A stretch of 64,000 nt of DNA. Source: Symbiodinium microadriaticum. Its lineage: Eukaryota; Sar; Dinophyceae; Suessiales; Symbiodiniaceae. Shown here piece after piece: positions 21,315-31,983 of the stretch (positions are counted from its first letter, which is position 1; each line of letters opens with the position of its first letter). The stretch covers positions 1,069,013 through 1,133,012 of the forward strand of contig LSRX01000055.1 in NCBI GenBank assembly GCA_001939145.1, in the 5' to 3' direction. The notes beneath the pieces are model-generated. The model saw only the letters and a list, made by a program, of their open reading frames with translations. It was not told the origin of the DNA and made no database searches. Both the position numbers and the translations under genes were made by a program.

Positions 21315-21316
<2 letters not shown>

Positions 21317-21317
21317 C

Positions 21318-21393
21318 TCTCCCAAATATTAACCTAGATATCTACTATCCGCAAGTAAAGAACCTTGTTATTGGGTCCTTTGGACCCTTAGGG
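21318..21393. mobile_element. MITE, family E, partial, inverted
   Basis: Reverse complement of the left half of family E, ending TTGGGTCCTTTGGACCCTT. The other end is replaced by the microsatellite at 21177. Confidence 0.6.
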
Positions 21394-21485
21394 TTCCAAT
21401 CTTGAGACAGTCAGGGCCTCGATGACTGCAACGCTGCACAATGCACCGACTGATCTTTCCTGGGTCCAAATATTGCTCTCAGACC

Positions 21486-21628
21486 AAACCCTAAACCCCA
21501 AACCCTAAACCCCAAACCCTAATCCCCAAACCCTAAACCCCAAACCCTAAACCCAAAACCCCAAAACCCCAAGCCCTAAACCCCAAATCCTAAACCCCCT
21601 AAACCCCAAGCCCTAAACCCTAAAAAAA
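21486..21628. repeat. CCCCAAACCCTAAA tract
   Basis: A 14-bp doublet of CCCCAAA and CCCTAAA repeats several times, then decays. Confidence 0.9.
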
Positions 21629-21715
21629 ATGCACCACAACTCTCCCAGCCAGAGCCTTAGGGCTCCCAAACTCACACCTGTACGCCTCAAACATGCATTA
21701 GAGCCCGAAGTCAAT

Positions 21716-21880
21716 CTGAAGCACTCAAGTTCTAAAGTTTAGCGTTTAGGGTTTGGGGTTTAGGGTTCTCTGAAGCACTAAAGATCCAAACTTTAGGTTT
21801 TAGGGTTTGGGGTTTAGGGTTTAGGGTTATCTGAAGCACTAAAGTTCTAAAATTTAGGGTTTAGGGTAAAGTTTAGGGTT
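21716..21880. repeat. Three-copy minisatellite carrying TTTAGGG
   Basis: Copies start CTGAAGCACT at 21716, 21770 and 21831 (spacing 54 and 61). Each ends in TTTAGGG-type units whose number explains the length difference. Confidence 0.9.
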
Positions 21881-22199
21881 CAATACTTTAATCTAAACCC
21901 TAAGCCCTATAGTTTAATCTAAACCTACACCAAAACTGCACCAGCGTGCAAAAGGAAATCCCTAAACCTCCGCCCGAGGCCCAGGGCCATCAGACTCAGA
22001 AGATCTTGCAGAGAGGAGAAGATGGTCTGAGCCTTGGGAAGCACGTGGGTTTAAGGTTTTTTCTTTATCTTTAACACCTCTTTACCTTTCCGCACCTGGT
22101 CGGGGATACCATGTTGGTTGAGGCATGGTCAAGGAGTGTGGGTTTTAGGCTTAGGGTCTAAGCGTTTGGCAAAGATGGGTTACCAATGGGTTACTCTAA

Positions 22200-22426
22200 C
22201 TCTACCACACCACACGGGTTACGGGTTCGGCATAATTGCTGTATCTATTCATACATGCATAGACACAGAGAAAACTGTTTCGGTCTTGAGCCTCGGGTTC
22301 TTGCTTCTGTGTCCTTTCGCTTTTAGGGTTCAGGCTCAGGACTTGGATGTGTGCAAAACTCCTACAAAGCCGCTAACGCCAAACCTGCCAGCTTCCGAGT
22401 CCCCTGAAGCCAGAAAGGAACGTTAG
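22200..22426 (+). CDS. Candidate exon with hydrophobic segment
   Basis: Seen: in a longer plus-strand frame the part from about 22200 reads GYGFGIIAVSIHTCIDTEKT, a hydrophobic SVLSLGFLLLCPFAFRV, and then a polar Pro-rich tail ending at a TAG at 22426. The upstream part of the frame covers telomere-like sequence and is not counted. Inference: possibly an exon with one membrane helix. No family recognised. Confidence 0.3.
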
Positions 22427-22439
22427 GATGGGCAGTCGA

Positions 22440-22502
22440 GATCATGATTTAGGGTTAGGGTTTAGGGTTTAGGGTTTGCGGCTTAGGGTTTAGGGTTCAG
22501 GG
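22440..22502. repeat. TTTAGGG tract
   Basis: Six units, most perfect. Confidence 0.9.
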
Positions 22503-23208
22503 AAGAAGCATAAACAGAAGATGCTTCGCCCACCCACCATCATAAACCTCATGCGCTCTAGAAGTTGCTGAATGCATCCGCTCCAATCTGAGTGCAAGGC
22601 CACGACTCGCAGGTTCTGGTTCCTCCGTTGCAGCAGCAAATCGTGTCGAACGATTTACTTGGGAACTGTAAACCCTATAAACCCGAAACCCTTATCGTTT
22701 AAGCAGATCGCAGAAGAGGCCTGCCTGTCTTCCGTCTAGCCTCGCTGCTGAAGCGTGACAAGTCTAAACCCTACCTTGATGTAGGGTTTAGGGTTTAGGG
22801 CTCCCAGAACAAGCAAGCCCTGTCAGGGTTCCATCGCCTCAGTCTCTATGGATCTCATGCTGGAACGAAGTAGGAACCCAGCCCCTAAATCCTAACCGTT
22901 AAACCCTAAAACCCCAAGCCCACAACCCACCTGGCCTCGAAATGAGTCGCAGTGGCCGAAGGGCTCGGAGGATTCGCACGGTCTTCAGGAATCCACCGCC
23001 GCTGCCTGTTTTGTAGGATTATATATGAACCCCAAAGAGTGTAAAGACTTAAAGATTAACTACCCAGCCCCTATGGTGTTTGTGAGCTTGTGTCTGGCGT
23101 TTCAGGGATTCGGGTTTGGCATTTCTGCGAACCGTACAGGTCTGATTAGTTAATACTGAATCATACCAGTACCACTTACACAGATCCAAAGCCCCAGTCG
23201 AGATACTA
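22503..23208. other. Spacer
   Basis: Short TTTAGGG and CCCTAAA patches at 22780-22802 and 22890-22925; no gene supported. Confidence 0.4.
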
Positions 23209-23304
23209 TATGGACCTTATAATACTTAGAAGAGGATTTTGGGGGGTGAATTATACTATACTCATAAAAAGGAACCTCCAAAATAGTATTGCTAATTATT
23301 TAGG
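23209..23304. mobile_element. MITE, family F, diverged
   Basis: GGACCTTATAATACTTAGAAG..TTTTGGGG at the left and AAAATAGTATTGCTAATTAT at the right follow the family F plan. Confidence 0.65.
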
Positions 23305-23797
23305 AGTTAGGACTAGGGGGACCCTTGGGGATATGGACCCTCTCAATAAGGTCCCCTTTAAGAGAGCCAGAAGTAGGGTTCAGGAGGGTCGCCTTTAAGG
23401 GCTCTCCCTAATTCTACTAGGATTATTTCGGTGCCTATAGTCTTCCTTCAGGCCGGCAGTCTTGGCTTATGGGCTCGTGCCTTCAACCGGTCTGAGGTTG
23501 CTGGTCCCAAAGCTTAGGGTGCCATGGAGTTTGGGGCGTTTGTGATGTCCGATATTCGGGTTTAGGGTGGGTTTCGGGGATTGGGATTTCCCCCTAAATC
23601 CTAAGCCCTAAACCCTAAATCTTAAACCCCCAAAAAACCCTGAACCCTAAACAAGGCTTTCGAGTGCAAGAGCTTCGGGGTTTGGGGGCTTATTGGCCAG
23701 GCCCTAGGCTGGCTTTTCAGGGTCTTAGGAGCTTAGGGTTGCTTTCAGATCGTTCCGGGCACTTGACGCCAAAGGCGACGCCAACCAATCATGATTT

Positions 23798-24127
23798 CTA
23801 GGCAGGGTTGAAGGCTAAGGTTAAGGGCTGAGCGCCCTTATTCACCCCTGTGATTGCTGTCGTCTTCGATCCTCCGAGCCTCAATGTTGGGCTTCGAACT
23901 GGGCCGCGTGGGATTCGGCTGCTGGTTGACAGACTCTTCTGACCGACCCTAATTGAGAGAACAAACCAAAAAGTAATACAGTACCCGTATAGCAGAAACA
24001 CTTTTACATCCCTTGAAGGAACCCAGCTTGCAAGTGGAGCTTTAGAGCGACATTGTTTACATGTAGCGCATGTGGCAGGGTGGCGGCCTTCCATCAAGAT
24101 GTCCAACACGGTGATAATGACCTGCAG
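23798..24127 (-). CDS. Candidate exon, same strand as the channel-like exon
   Basis: Seen: behind TTTGCACAG a minus-strand frame starts LQVIITVLDILMEGRHPATC with a CATCKQC cysteine cluster, then ASWVPSRDVKVFLLYGYCI and a hydrophobic stretch. It stays open 109 codons to a TAG at 23798; the last third covers less convincing sequence and probably lies beyond a donor. It lies downstream, on the same strand, of 24497-24550, so it may belong to the same gene. Function unknown. Confidence 0.3.
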   Translation of the reverse strand: MQVIITVLDILMEGRHPATCATCKQCRSKAPLASWVPSRDVKVFLLYGYCITFWFVLSIRVGQKSLSTSSRIPRGPVRSPTLRLGGSKTTAITGVNKGAQPLTLAFNPA

Positions 24128-24162
24128 CTGTGCAAATCAAGGGGACGAAGCGGGTGTTGGAT

Positions 24163-24480
24163 TTAGGGCTTGCGGCTGCGAAGCTTCACGATTAAATGCG
24201 CCGATCGATATCTGTGACCCTTTTGGCCGATGGATGCCTGCGTTTCGTAGCAGCATTCTTTTTTTTTTTTACTAAATTCACTACACAGTGTTCTGCATTC
24301 TGCCCCGTCCGTACGGGTGATCATGAAATCCCACAAAAAATGCAAATGCCCTAACCGCTGATACTTTACACCTTGACAATGTTTAAAGGATCCTATACAT
24401 GCCAGTTTCATCTCTTCGTAACCCAGAGCACTGATAGATTCAGATTCTTGGATTTTGGTCGGGTTTCGATGGAGGGCCAT
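24163..24480 (-). CDS. Candidate reading frame, 105 codons with ATG
   Basis: Seen: an ATG at 24480 begins MALHRNPTKIQESESISALG and continues GYEEMKLACIGSFKHCQGVK; a lysine run comes from a poly-T tract near 24260. The composition is convincing for the first 60 residues. It overlaps the region just after the channel-like exon in another frame, so the two are alternatives or the ATG frame is intronic. A real start is possible but unproven. Confidence 0.3.
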   Translation of the reverse strand: MALHRNPTKIQESESISALGYEEMKLACIGSFKHCQGVKYQRLGHLHFLWDFMITRTDGAECRTLCSEFSKKKKECCYETQASIGQKGHRYRSAHLIVKLRSRKP

Positions 24481-24496
24481 GCTTCCGAGCAGCTAC

Positions 24497-24550
24497 CACC
24501 CCGTCCAAGACGTTCCAGCCGTCTTTGAGATAGCCATGCTCGCACCAGAA
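24497..24550 (-). CDS. Exon resembling a voltage-gated cation channel S2-S3 region
   Basis: Seen: between CACTTCCCAG at 24551-24560 and a GTAGCT donor at 24491-24496 the minus strand reads FWCEHGYLKDGWNVLDGV. The frame is open further on both sides. Known: ion-transport domain channels (Nav/Cav-type and alveolate relatives) carry a conserved D-x-W-N-x-x-D motif where S3 begins, preceded by an aromatic and an acidic residue at the end of S2. Both are present here (WCE, then KDGWNVLD). Inference: a short exon of such a membrane channel, with other segments in distant exons. The upstream flank is TTTAGGG-bearing, presumably intron. The match rests on one motif. Confidence 0.4.
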
Positions 24551-25033
24551 CTGGGAAGTGCATCCATCGGGGTTAGGGTTTAGGGTTGAAGGTTGAGATT
24601 TGGGAGAAACAGAGCTTCGGGTTCAAGGTTTTCTTAGACCCTAAACCCGAAACCCTAGACCGTGTTACAGGCCAAGGGTGCGTAGCGTGAAGGTCGCCGG
24701 CTTTGGAGCTGAAGTTGATTAAGCTCTGCAGTTCGTGCCGACGTGACAGTTGGAAAGTTCGGTGCTATTGAAGTCGGGTGATTACTAGCATAGCATTCCT
24801 TTAATTCCGGGTTCCTTATCATACTTCTGTTCGAATATAGTTACCCCGAGACCCTACTCTAATCATTGATGCACTCCCCCACCCCCCAAGACGACAAAGA
24901 ACCCTGGGGCCCAGAGTCGTCGACCTCAATCCTAAACCCTACACCCTAAGGCCAACTTGGGTGATCTTTCAGTGGCCGCCGACCCGTCTCCCAAGAAAGC
25001 CCACCCCAAGACTCCGCGTCCTACAGGCCCCCA

Positions 25034-25127
25034 CTAGAGTTCCTTTTGTTGCCCGTTTTGTGGTTGGGATCCTCTAATATAAGTTTGGCTAACCCCCCCA
25101 AAAAGGAACTACAACGGAGACGATAGG
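25034..25127. mobile_element. MITE, family A, left end eroded
   Basis: TAGAGTTCCTTTTGTTG at the left and AAAAAGGAACTACAACGGAG at the right; the outer left terminus is lost. Confidence 0.7.
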
Positions 25128-25175
25128 GGCTCCCAAGACTCCAGGTAAGCAAGACTGTAAGAGGACGCTCTTGCT

Positions 25176-25267
25176 AACCCTGAGGCTCCACGGACTCATA
25201 TTCTAAGGCTGTTGGGCTCAAAGACCATACTACTTAGGGCGTTTGGGTTACATTGAGCCATAGGGTA
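25176..25267. mobile_element. MITE, family I, inverted copy
   Basis: AACCCTGAGGCTCC..GACTCATATTCTAAGGCT and TTGGGTTACATTGAGCCATA match the 27352 element in reverse. Confidence 0.7.
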
Positions 25268-25269
25268 AG

Positions 25270-26839
25270 ACCTCGAAGCTCTCAACTTGTCTTGAGAAAG
25301 CCCGACCTACTGACAGGTTAGGGCCACAGCCTGCCAGTCTGACACGGTAACAGAGGCCCTTCATAATCAGAATAGGGTTTTTTTGGGGTATCTTCGTGGG
25401 CTTTGTAATCGCACATGCGACAAAAGCCCCAAACTCTCAAACTCCCAATCTTCAAAACCCCTTATCCAAGTGTGAAGCCGCACAGCCTCGACGTGAAACT
25501 CGACATGTTGAAACCCAACCGAAACCTAAAGACTCAAACACCCTCAAACCCGAAACCTTGAATTTCTTCATGCGAAGATCCCCAAACCTACAGTGGCGCA
25601 CCATACAAAGGACATGAACACCCCCTAAACCCTAAACCCTTAACTGAGAGCAGCGCCAGGCCGTAAGCGATTAGCTTTATGACCATCTCCAGTGCGAAGA
25701 TCACCGCAAACCTGGGTAGAGGCTGCGTCTGCGTTCTGAAAGATTAGGAATGAGGCGTAGGGCTAGGGTTTAGGGTTTATAGGGTTTAAGGTTTAGGGTT
25801 TTGGGTTGAGTTGCTTTCGCTGTTCCAGGGTATAGTACAGCATAAGTCTAGGCCAAACGGTTTAAGGTTTACACACTGCTGCAGATTCGGGATTAAAGGG
25901 ACGAAGGTGTCTGGCCTTAACTCCGGACGCAGGGTGCACGGTTTGCATCGGTTGGGGCGTAAACGCCTGACCTCAAGGCCACACAGCGTTGTGTAGGGAT
26001 TAAGCGACCCCTGGAATTTCGCAAGAGGGAGCGCCGGCGGACCCTCGCAAGGGCGTCGATGCTGAACCCCAAGGTCTAGGGTTTAGGGTTTACGGACTTG
26101 GCAGCCATTGGCAGAGCTGGGAGAAAAAGTGGCGTGCTCTTGGTTTTTGGAGGGGGTGTGTGGGGCGTAGCTCATTAAGGCTAAGGGCTGTCAGTAAGAA
26201 CGGGGTTCGAAATCAGCAGTCTGCAGGCAGCGGTTCCAGAAGACAGGATACGAGGTAATCCCTAAACCCTGAACCTTTAGGGGATGAGCGTGGGCTCAGG
26301 CTTTCGCTTCTCCAGGCAACTTAGGCACTTGCCTAAACTCGCCCGGTAGGGGCTTTGACCTCTTAGCCCCAAGACCCTGCGCCGCCAAGGTGCCCACAGG
26401 CTCCTAGGTACTGCTATGGGGGATGTTTCCCCGAATCATAATAGAAATTCACGGTAATTCCTACAATATGAACCCTACATGTTACCATATAGGTACTTAG
26501 GACCTAGGACCCTTTGGGGGTGGGCTTCAGCAAGGCATCCAACGTGATTTTGGGTTTCAATCCCCCTACTTGCCCCCAACTTCCACAAGTTCCTTTCTGC
26601 ATGCCGAACCCGAAGGCTGAACGGATCAGGGCTCCGGACAGGGCTGTACCCTAAACCCTAAGCCGAAAGCCCTATAGACACCCTTAGGCCCGAATCCCAA
26701 AGCTTGCAGGCTTGACGGGATAGATGCAGGAACCCAGTGGAGGCGTAAGGCTCCGACACCTGATCCCCTCTTCGGATGACCTGGCCCCACTATGGCAGTC
26801 ACAGTTCGAGGGTTTAAGCTTTCAGGCTCTTGGGCCCTG
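25270..26839. other. Telomere-motif-rich spacer
   Basis: Short tracts at 25620-25645, 25765-25805, 26075-26092 and 26650-26665. A possible decayed inverted-repeat element lies at 26400-26515 (CTCCTAGGTACT and AGGTACTTAGGACC). No gene supported. Confidence 0.4.
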
Positions 26840-26945
26840 AGGGTCCATCCACTCGGGTACTATAGGGGTTTTGGGCATCAAAGAAACCCTCTACAGTACT
26901 TTTTAAGTTCCAAAGTATATACAACATGGGCACATGGACCTTTAG
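26840..26945. mobile_element. MITE, family D, diverged
   Basis: AGGGTCCATCCACTCGGGTAC and ACATGGGCACATGGACCTTT with CAAAGTATATACA inside. Confidence 0.75.
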
Positions 26946-27111
26946 GGGAGTGCCTAGGGCATCAGGCCAGTCCCGAGGTAGTTGGCTTGTTGCGCCGGGC
27001 TATGCAGCGGTTGCTTTGAGATCCGCGTGAAACTTCCAGCCTTGAGGTCTAGTCTTCGGATTGCGGGCTCAACGGAGTCCGAAACTGAAAGCCTAAGCCC
27101 CCTGCACACCA

Positions 27112-27186
27112 AACCCAAAACCCTAAACCCCAAACCCTAAACCCAAAACCCTGAACCCCAAACCCAAAACCCTAATTAAACCCTAT
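27112..27186. repeat. CCCTAAA / CCCAAAA tract
   Basis: Alternating perfect and one-base variant units. Confidence 0.9.
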
Positions 27187-27351
27187 TGCATCCCTGCCTG
27201 GGTCCATGGGGCCGACGGGTCAGAGAGGGGCGAATCCATGGCCTGGGTGGTACAGTAGAAACCAGGTCTAAGGTTTAGAGTTTAAGGTTTAGGGTTTTTT
27301 ATAGGGTTTAGGGCTTAGGGGAAAGTTGGAACATGATTCTCCTCATACCCT

Positions 27352-27443
27352 TACCCTAAGGCTCAAAATAGCCCAAAAGCCTTACATAGTGTGGTCTTTG
27401 GGCTCAACAGCCTTAAAATATGAGTCCTTAGAGCCTTAGGGTT
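27352..27443. mobile_element. MITE, family I (ACCCTAAGGCTC ends)
   Basis: ACCCTAAGGCTCAAAATAGC at the left and GAGTCCTTAGAGCCTTAGGG at the right, with GTGGTCTTTGGGC in the middle. Confidence 0.85.
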
Positions 27444-27749
27444 AAGGTACAGTGTAAGGACACCTAGCATGAATCATCCCTCGTCCATGCTCCAACTTTC
27501 TGGGGTTCACTGTAGGTCTTTGGGCGGTCTGGGTTTGGGCTGATAGGGTTTATAGGGTTAAAGATTTGTTGGGCATAAGGCTTGGGCCTTACAGCTTATA
27601 GGGTTTAAAGCTCTGGGTTTCGGGCTTAGGACTTGGAGGGTCTGGAATTTAAGTGTCTTCTGCACGGGGTTAGGGTTGGAGTTCACAAGGTGCGACTTAT
27701 GAACTTCTCGTAGCCGTACTTAGTGTTGCAACTCCCAAAAGCAGGTGAT

Positions 27750-27835
27750 CCTGAACCTCGAACCCCGGCCCAGACTCTTTAAACAGAGCAAGCAGGTGAG
27801 CTCTACCAGAGATTCTCAGGTAAACACAGCAGCAA
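27750..27835 (-). repeat. Possible tRNA-derived (SINE-like) remnant
   Basis: On the minus strand TGGTAGAGCTC is followed about 35 bases later by GGGGTTCGAGGTTC, similar to pol III A and B boxes. The arms do not pair as a tRNA, so at most this is a decayed tRNA-like element. Confidence 0.22.
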
Positions 27836-28002
27836 AGAGACCCTGATTCGATATCAGGACTCCCGTAGTTGAAATTGCCCTCGTTCTAAGGACTCCTTTG
27901 ACATCCCCGTTTGAGTCTGTTGCCATGCCGACAGAGGAGACAAGGATGCAGAAGAGGATGGCGTTGTCGAAGATCTGTTTCAAGGATTTGGGGTTTAAGG
28001 TT

Positions 28003-28089
28003 TACCCTTAGGCTCAAAATGGCCCAAAAACACGCTAAATAGTATGGTCGTTGGGCCCAAAAGCCTTGGAAGATGAGCCCCTAAACCCT
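28003..28089. mobile_element. MITE, family I, right end decayed
   Basis: ACCCTTAGGCTCAAAATGGC..GTATGGTCGTTGGGC..AGCCTTGGAAGATGAG matches family I. Confidence 0.75.
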
Positions 28090-28499
28090 ATATAGGGCTT
28101 TGGGAATAGGGTTGCGGAGGATCCGATGCCACATGTGAAATTCCGGGCCTAACTAAACGAGCACCCTCGGGGCCCAAGTGCTGATGATAGATACATACGC
28201 CCCGAAAGGCTAATCCTACATCACTGCTATCCCAGACCTCCGGCTCTATGGATCCGAAAAGATTACCCTTTAGTAGTTAGGGTCCCCAAATTAGGGGATC
28301 CACTTTCTAGATCCTCCCGGGGGTCTGGGATCCTGAACACGAAGACCTGATCATCAGCTATCTTGCAGCCCGATGTTGGGCTTTCGGAACACCTTTAACT
28401 TAGGGCCTTTGGGCGCAGTTTTTAGATACACGCCTGCGAGCTTCTAAGGTTCCGAGCTGCGAGCAATCTAGCAAAAGGATGGTGTCCCTAGAGCTACTA

Positions 28500-28570
28500 C
28501 GGTTTAGGGTTTAGGTTTTTTTTTGGGGGGGGTTTAGGCTTTAGGGGTTTAGGGGTTTAGGGCTAGGGCT
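28500..28570. repeat. TTTAGGG tract
   Basis: Degenerate units separated by a run of T and G. Confidence 0.8.
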
Positions 28571-28784
28571 CGGGCCCGTGTAGTGCAGTCTCAAAGTTGG
28601 GAGGGCCGTCTTAGTTTGCCACTGACCCTACTTCCTGAAGCTCGGCCCGAAGGAAAACAATGTAACGAGCCCCATCCAAAGAACTACTCATGTGCCGGAA
28701 CGTTCCACCCCTCATTTGTGACTGGCAAAATCGACGGGGCTTGGGTCAGGGCTTGAGGGCTTAGCCCGATTCGGGATCGGTCGA

Positions 28785-29096
28785 CTAAGTCGCTGGTAAG
28801 GTAGTGGCAATTGAGCTTAGACTGTGCTTTCGCCATGGCTCAAGTTTCAGGATCAGGAACAGGGGTTTCAGACTTGCATCCACTCCAAAACACAATAATG
28901 TAGGCAACAGTACATGCTGACGGTCAAGAGTCACCGACTGCCTTAATCTTGTCCGGGCCAATATGCACCTGCTCAGATGCAAAGCAAGGTCTCTAATTAC
29001 TACAGTATCGAAGTAACAGCACCCCAAAGCTACACTCACCAAGACTACTAAGGAGCCCTGTATACGCTCACCAAAATCCCAAAACAAATACTTCAT
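28785..29096 (-). CDS. Candidate exon(s), 103-codon frame
   Basis: Seen: an ATG at 29096 begins MKYLFWDFGERIQGSLVVLV and a later part reads RLRQSVTLDRQHVLLPTLLC. Two good donor-like sites (GTGAGC, GTGAGT) lie within the first 30 codons, so only the beginning may be exon. The flanks lack telomere motif. No family recognised; composition supports coding moderately. Confidence 0.28.
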   Translation of the reverse strand: MKYLFWDFGERIQGSLVVLVSVALGCCYFDTVVIRDLALHLSRCILARTRLRQSVTLDRQHVLLPTLLCFGVDASLKPLFLILKLEPWRKHSLSSIATTLPAT

Positions 29097-29536
29097 GCGT
29101 CGAAGTTCTCAAGCCTTGAATTTGTGCGCCAGGGTTCTGTTGCACATGCGTTCCCTACCACGGAAACTCAAAGCTAACCCCGAAACCCCTACCCCAAACT
29201 TCGAACCCAGAAATCCTAAACCCTCAACCTACATAAAAGCTCCGTATGCGCTGTCCGCTCGACACACCCCGACCCTAATCCGTGACGTCAGGCCACAGCC
29301 GCTGGGGACCATTGGTCAAGGGTCGTGATGGGGCTTCATCTTTGCTTAAACGTACATTTGGGGATGTGCTTTTTGGTGGGAATCCAGACTAAACCCTAAA
29401 CCCCTAAACCCTAAACCGTTTATTGTGCAGCGTAGCTTCCGCTGGCCTCTGTCAGACATGCGAAAGAAACTTCGAGCTCCAGTTTCGGCTTAAAGGAGGC
29501 AAGGACAAAACTCTGAACCTCTGGAACAAAAAAGTA

Positions 29537-29637
29537 TAGGGGCCTTAATAATTAGACTTGGGTTTTGGGGCATATATTTACTATACCTGACATAAAGGAA
29601 CCCCCCAAAATACTATTGATAATTATTTAGGCCTCTA
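29537..29637. mobile_element. MITE, family F (TAGGGGCCTTAATAATTAGA ends)
   Basis: TAGGGGCCTTAATAATTAGA pairs with TGATAATTATTTAGGCCTCTA; the inner arms are GGTTTTGGGG / CCCCCCAAAATA. TA at both ends. Confidence 0.9.
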
Positions 29638-30215
29638 CATTACGCCCTCTCCGGGCCGAAGCCCTACAATAAGGCATCAGCTGCATCTAGGCTCCCTCAA
29701 GTATCCCTCAAGCGGATCACAGAAGGTAGTCGGGGCATGTAGGCAGAGCTCTTTAATGGCTTCAATATTATGTGTAGGACTTTAGGAAGTTTAGGGTTTC
29801 GAACTCTTTCGCGAGTCTGAACTGTGGCTTCAAAACTCGCCTACACCGTTTGAGCTGACGTGCAGTTTCAAGCTTGGGCTACCTCGGAACTCTAAAAACC
29901 CTCCTGTCAGTCGCGTTGTGAGATTACAACAGGTTGGTGATTCCCCGGGCTAAACGTTCGAAAGCTGGCGGTGCACCTCCGACTCGAGAATGTTGAGGCA
30001 AAACATCCTCTCATGCTTAGCTTCGTGTTTAGGGTCGAGGCACTTCAGGGTTTGTGGTTTGGGGTTTAACGGGCTAGGAGGCAGGGTGTAGGCGTTTCGG
30101 GGTTTAGGGCTAGGCTTACTAGACTTCATGTCATGGTTTCGGTAGTTACAATGGGCCAGGGTTTGTTCCTATTAGTTCCTATGGCTTGTTCCGGGAAGTC
30201 TGCTGGATTTCTGGG

Positions 30216-30449
30216 TTATGCTCCTGATTCAGGGCGCCACAATTCGTGTTTGAGGCAACCTCGAGAGGGAGGGCGACCTGATTTGTTCTGGGTCCAGATT
30301 CGGTGGTGGCCTGGCGGAGGGAGCGTGGTAGAAACTGGAGCCCCCGGCGACTTCCAACCGCCGGAATAAATTGGAACACGGCTATCCTGATGACCGAAGG
30401 ATGAACTATACGCAGTGCTGTTTCTGGTAGACTTTGGGAGCTTGCTCAA
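30216..30449 (-). CDS. Candidate exon, product unknown
   Basis: Seen: a minus-strand frame of 77 codons reads SKLPKSTRNSTAYSSSFGHQ, then SRVPIYSGGWKSPGAPVS and CLKHELWRPESGA to a TAA at 30216. Serine/proline-rich but varied. The plus strand over the same bases (30133-30369) is open too but is rich in Gly/Pro/Trp. No start codon of its own beyond a TTG. Confidence 0.3.
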   Translation of the reverse strand: MSKLPKSTRNSTAYSSSFGHQDSRVPIYSGGWKSPGAPVSTTLPPPGHHRIWTQNKSGRPPSRGCLKHELWRPESGA

Positions 30450-30654
30450 ACATCCGTACTAGCCGAAATCCCAAATCTCCCGTGCTCTACACTGATTCAG
30501 CATGGCATCTCTCTTTCCAGACAGACTTTCAACCTCGAAAAACCGACAACCCCCCTGAGCCTTATAAGTTTATCTATATAACCTCAAACCCCTAAACACG
30601 CACAGCACCAACGGGGCCGAGATAATTAAGTTGGGTTTGCTATGAGATATATCA

Positions 30655-30785
30655 TACTGTTGATGATATAAACCCTGCATTACCCATAGTAAGGAACATA
30701 CCATAATTCCCATAGTTTAGGGTCCTTAAGGTAATGCAGGATTTATATCATCAACCATAGTGTATTTATATCATCAACCATAGTG
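30655..30785. mobile_element. MITE, family B, with duplicated right end
   Basis: TACTGTTGATGATATAAACC at the left pairs with ATATCATCAACCATA at the right. The last 23 bases (ATTTATATCATCAACCATAG) are repeated at 30764. Confidence 0.9.
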
Positions 30786-31076
30786 TAGAGTGTAGAACTC
30801 TATAGCCATACTACTACAAAGAACCCTAAGGAATAGTACTCCCGACTCGTACATTGAATGGAAGTTGCTCTGAAGCGCCTCAGCACAGCTATACGTACGT
30901 TTACTCGGCTTAGAAGCAACTGTAAGCTAAGCATAATTACGTTACTTAAAAACCCTAGTTCCTAAGTGTCATGAACCTTTAATCAACCCTGCAACCGGTC
31001 GGGGCCGCTTTGGCGCTTTGACGCTCCATGGCTATATGTCCCAAGCACGAAAAACCGTCCTATAACTGTTCTTTAA

Positions 31077-31174
31077 GGGCCCAAGTACCCAAATACTAGG
31101 GTTTCAAAGTCCAAAAACCATCCAGAGTATGGATTTGGGGGCCTAAAACCACTAGTTGGGTACTTAGAGCCTCT
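31077..31174. mobile_element. MITE, family C
   Basis: GGGCCCAAGTACCCAAATACT and ACTAGTTGGGTACTTAGAGCC are inverted ends. Confidence 0.85.
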
Positions 31175-31574
31175 GGGTCACGTAACTGAACCGGCCTACG
31201 GGGGTAGGGTTGTACTTATAGTATTGTAGGGGCTTTAGGGTTTACAGCGAGGTTAGGGCGTAGCGCCTTTGGGGTTGTCGGGTTAAGCCTTTTCGAGCTT
31301 GCAGGGATTAGGTTTTGGGGGTTCCACTTGGGTTTAGGGTTTAGGGGTTGGGGGTTCCGCTTGGTTCCCTAAAACCCCAGCTAAATGCTTTATCCTCATG
31401 GGACGTCCTGACCGGATTCGTCGGCCCAAAGACGAAGAAGGCGTAGCCAACAGGCCAACCCTGCTTCCTGTCACACAATTTCAGTTTGGGCCCTAATCTT
31501 CTATGGCCTTGCATGGTACCCCCAGGCCTAGTGGTGTTCAGAAAGACCTTGAGGTGCTTTCGGTGTGGTAAGAT

Positions 31575-31700
31575 CTATGCTTCTTGCAACCATGGTGGTT
31601 TGTCACGGAGTTTTTGGGGTCCAGGACTTTCTGGCTCCATGGCAACATTGTGGCAATGTTGGAGCTTTCGACTCTCCAGCGAAAAATTCCTTGAGCTCAA
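31575..31700 (-). CDS. Candidate terminal exon of a minus-strand gene
   Basis: Seen: behind GGCCCTCAG at 31701 a minus-strand frame reads LSSRNFSLESRKLQHCHNVA, MEPESPGPQKLRDK and PPWLQEA to a TAG at 31575, 41 codons without low complexity. A further frame at 31717-31959 (SEFSILLAKIVNACCIPLSL) and the exon at 31984-32154 lie upstream on the same strand, so the three may form one gene. Family unknown. Confidence 0.38.
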   Translation of the reverse strand: MSSRNFSLESRKLQHCHNVAMEPESPGPQKLRDKPPWLQEA

Positions 31701-31983
31701 CTGAGGGCCTTAGTAGCTAGAAGAGTGTTTTGGGGTATTCCGGAACCCAAGGCTGGGCTTGTCCTATGAACCAGATGCACAATTGCCTGCAGCACCGCCG
31801 CGGCTCACTGGAAGGCCTCTGTGCACGAGCTTGCAGGGTCGAGCTTCTGCTCGGTTTTTGTACATGGAACTTCATGTAACTTGAGAGAGTCATATGTAAA
31901 GAAAGTGGTATGCAGCATGCATTCACTATCTTAGCCAACAGGATCGAAAATTCTGACAACAGAACCCATCAACAAAGGCTTAC

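Noticed and set aside
21003-21405. Frames through the CATA/CATG microsatellite
   Set aside because: Repeat-coded. Only the unique flank up to about 21170 may be coding.
26400-26515. Possible further MITE with CCTAGGTACT ends
   Set aside because: The end match is short and the interior pairs with nothing; no second copy seen.
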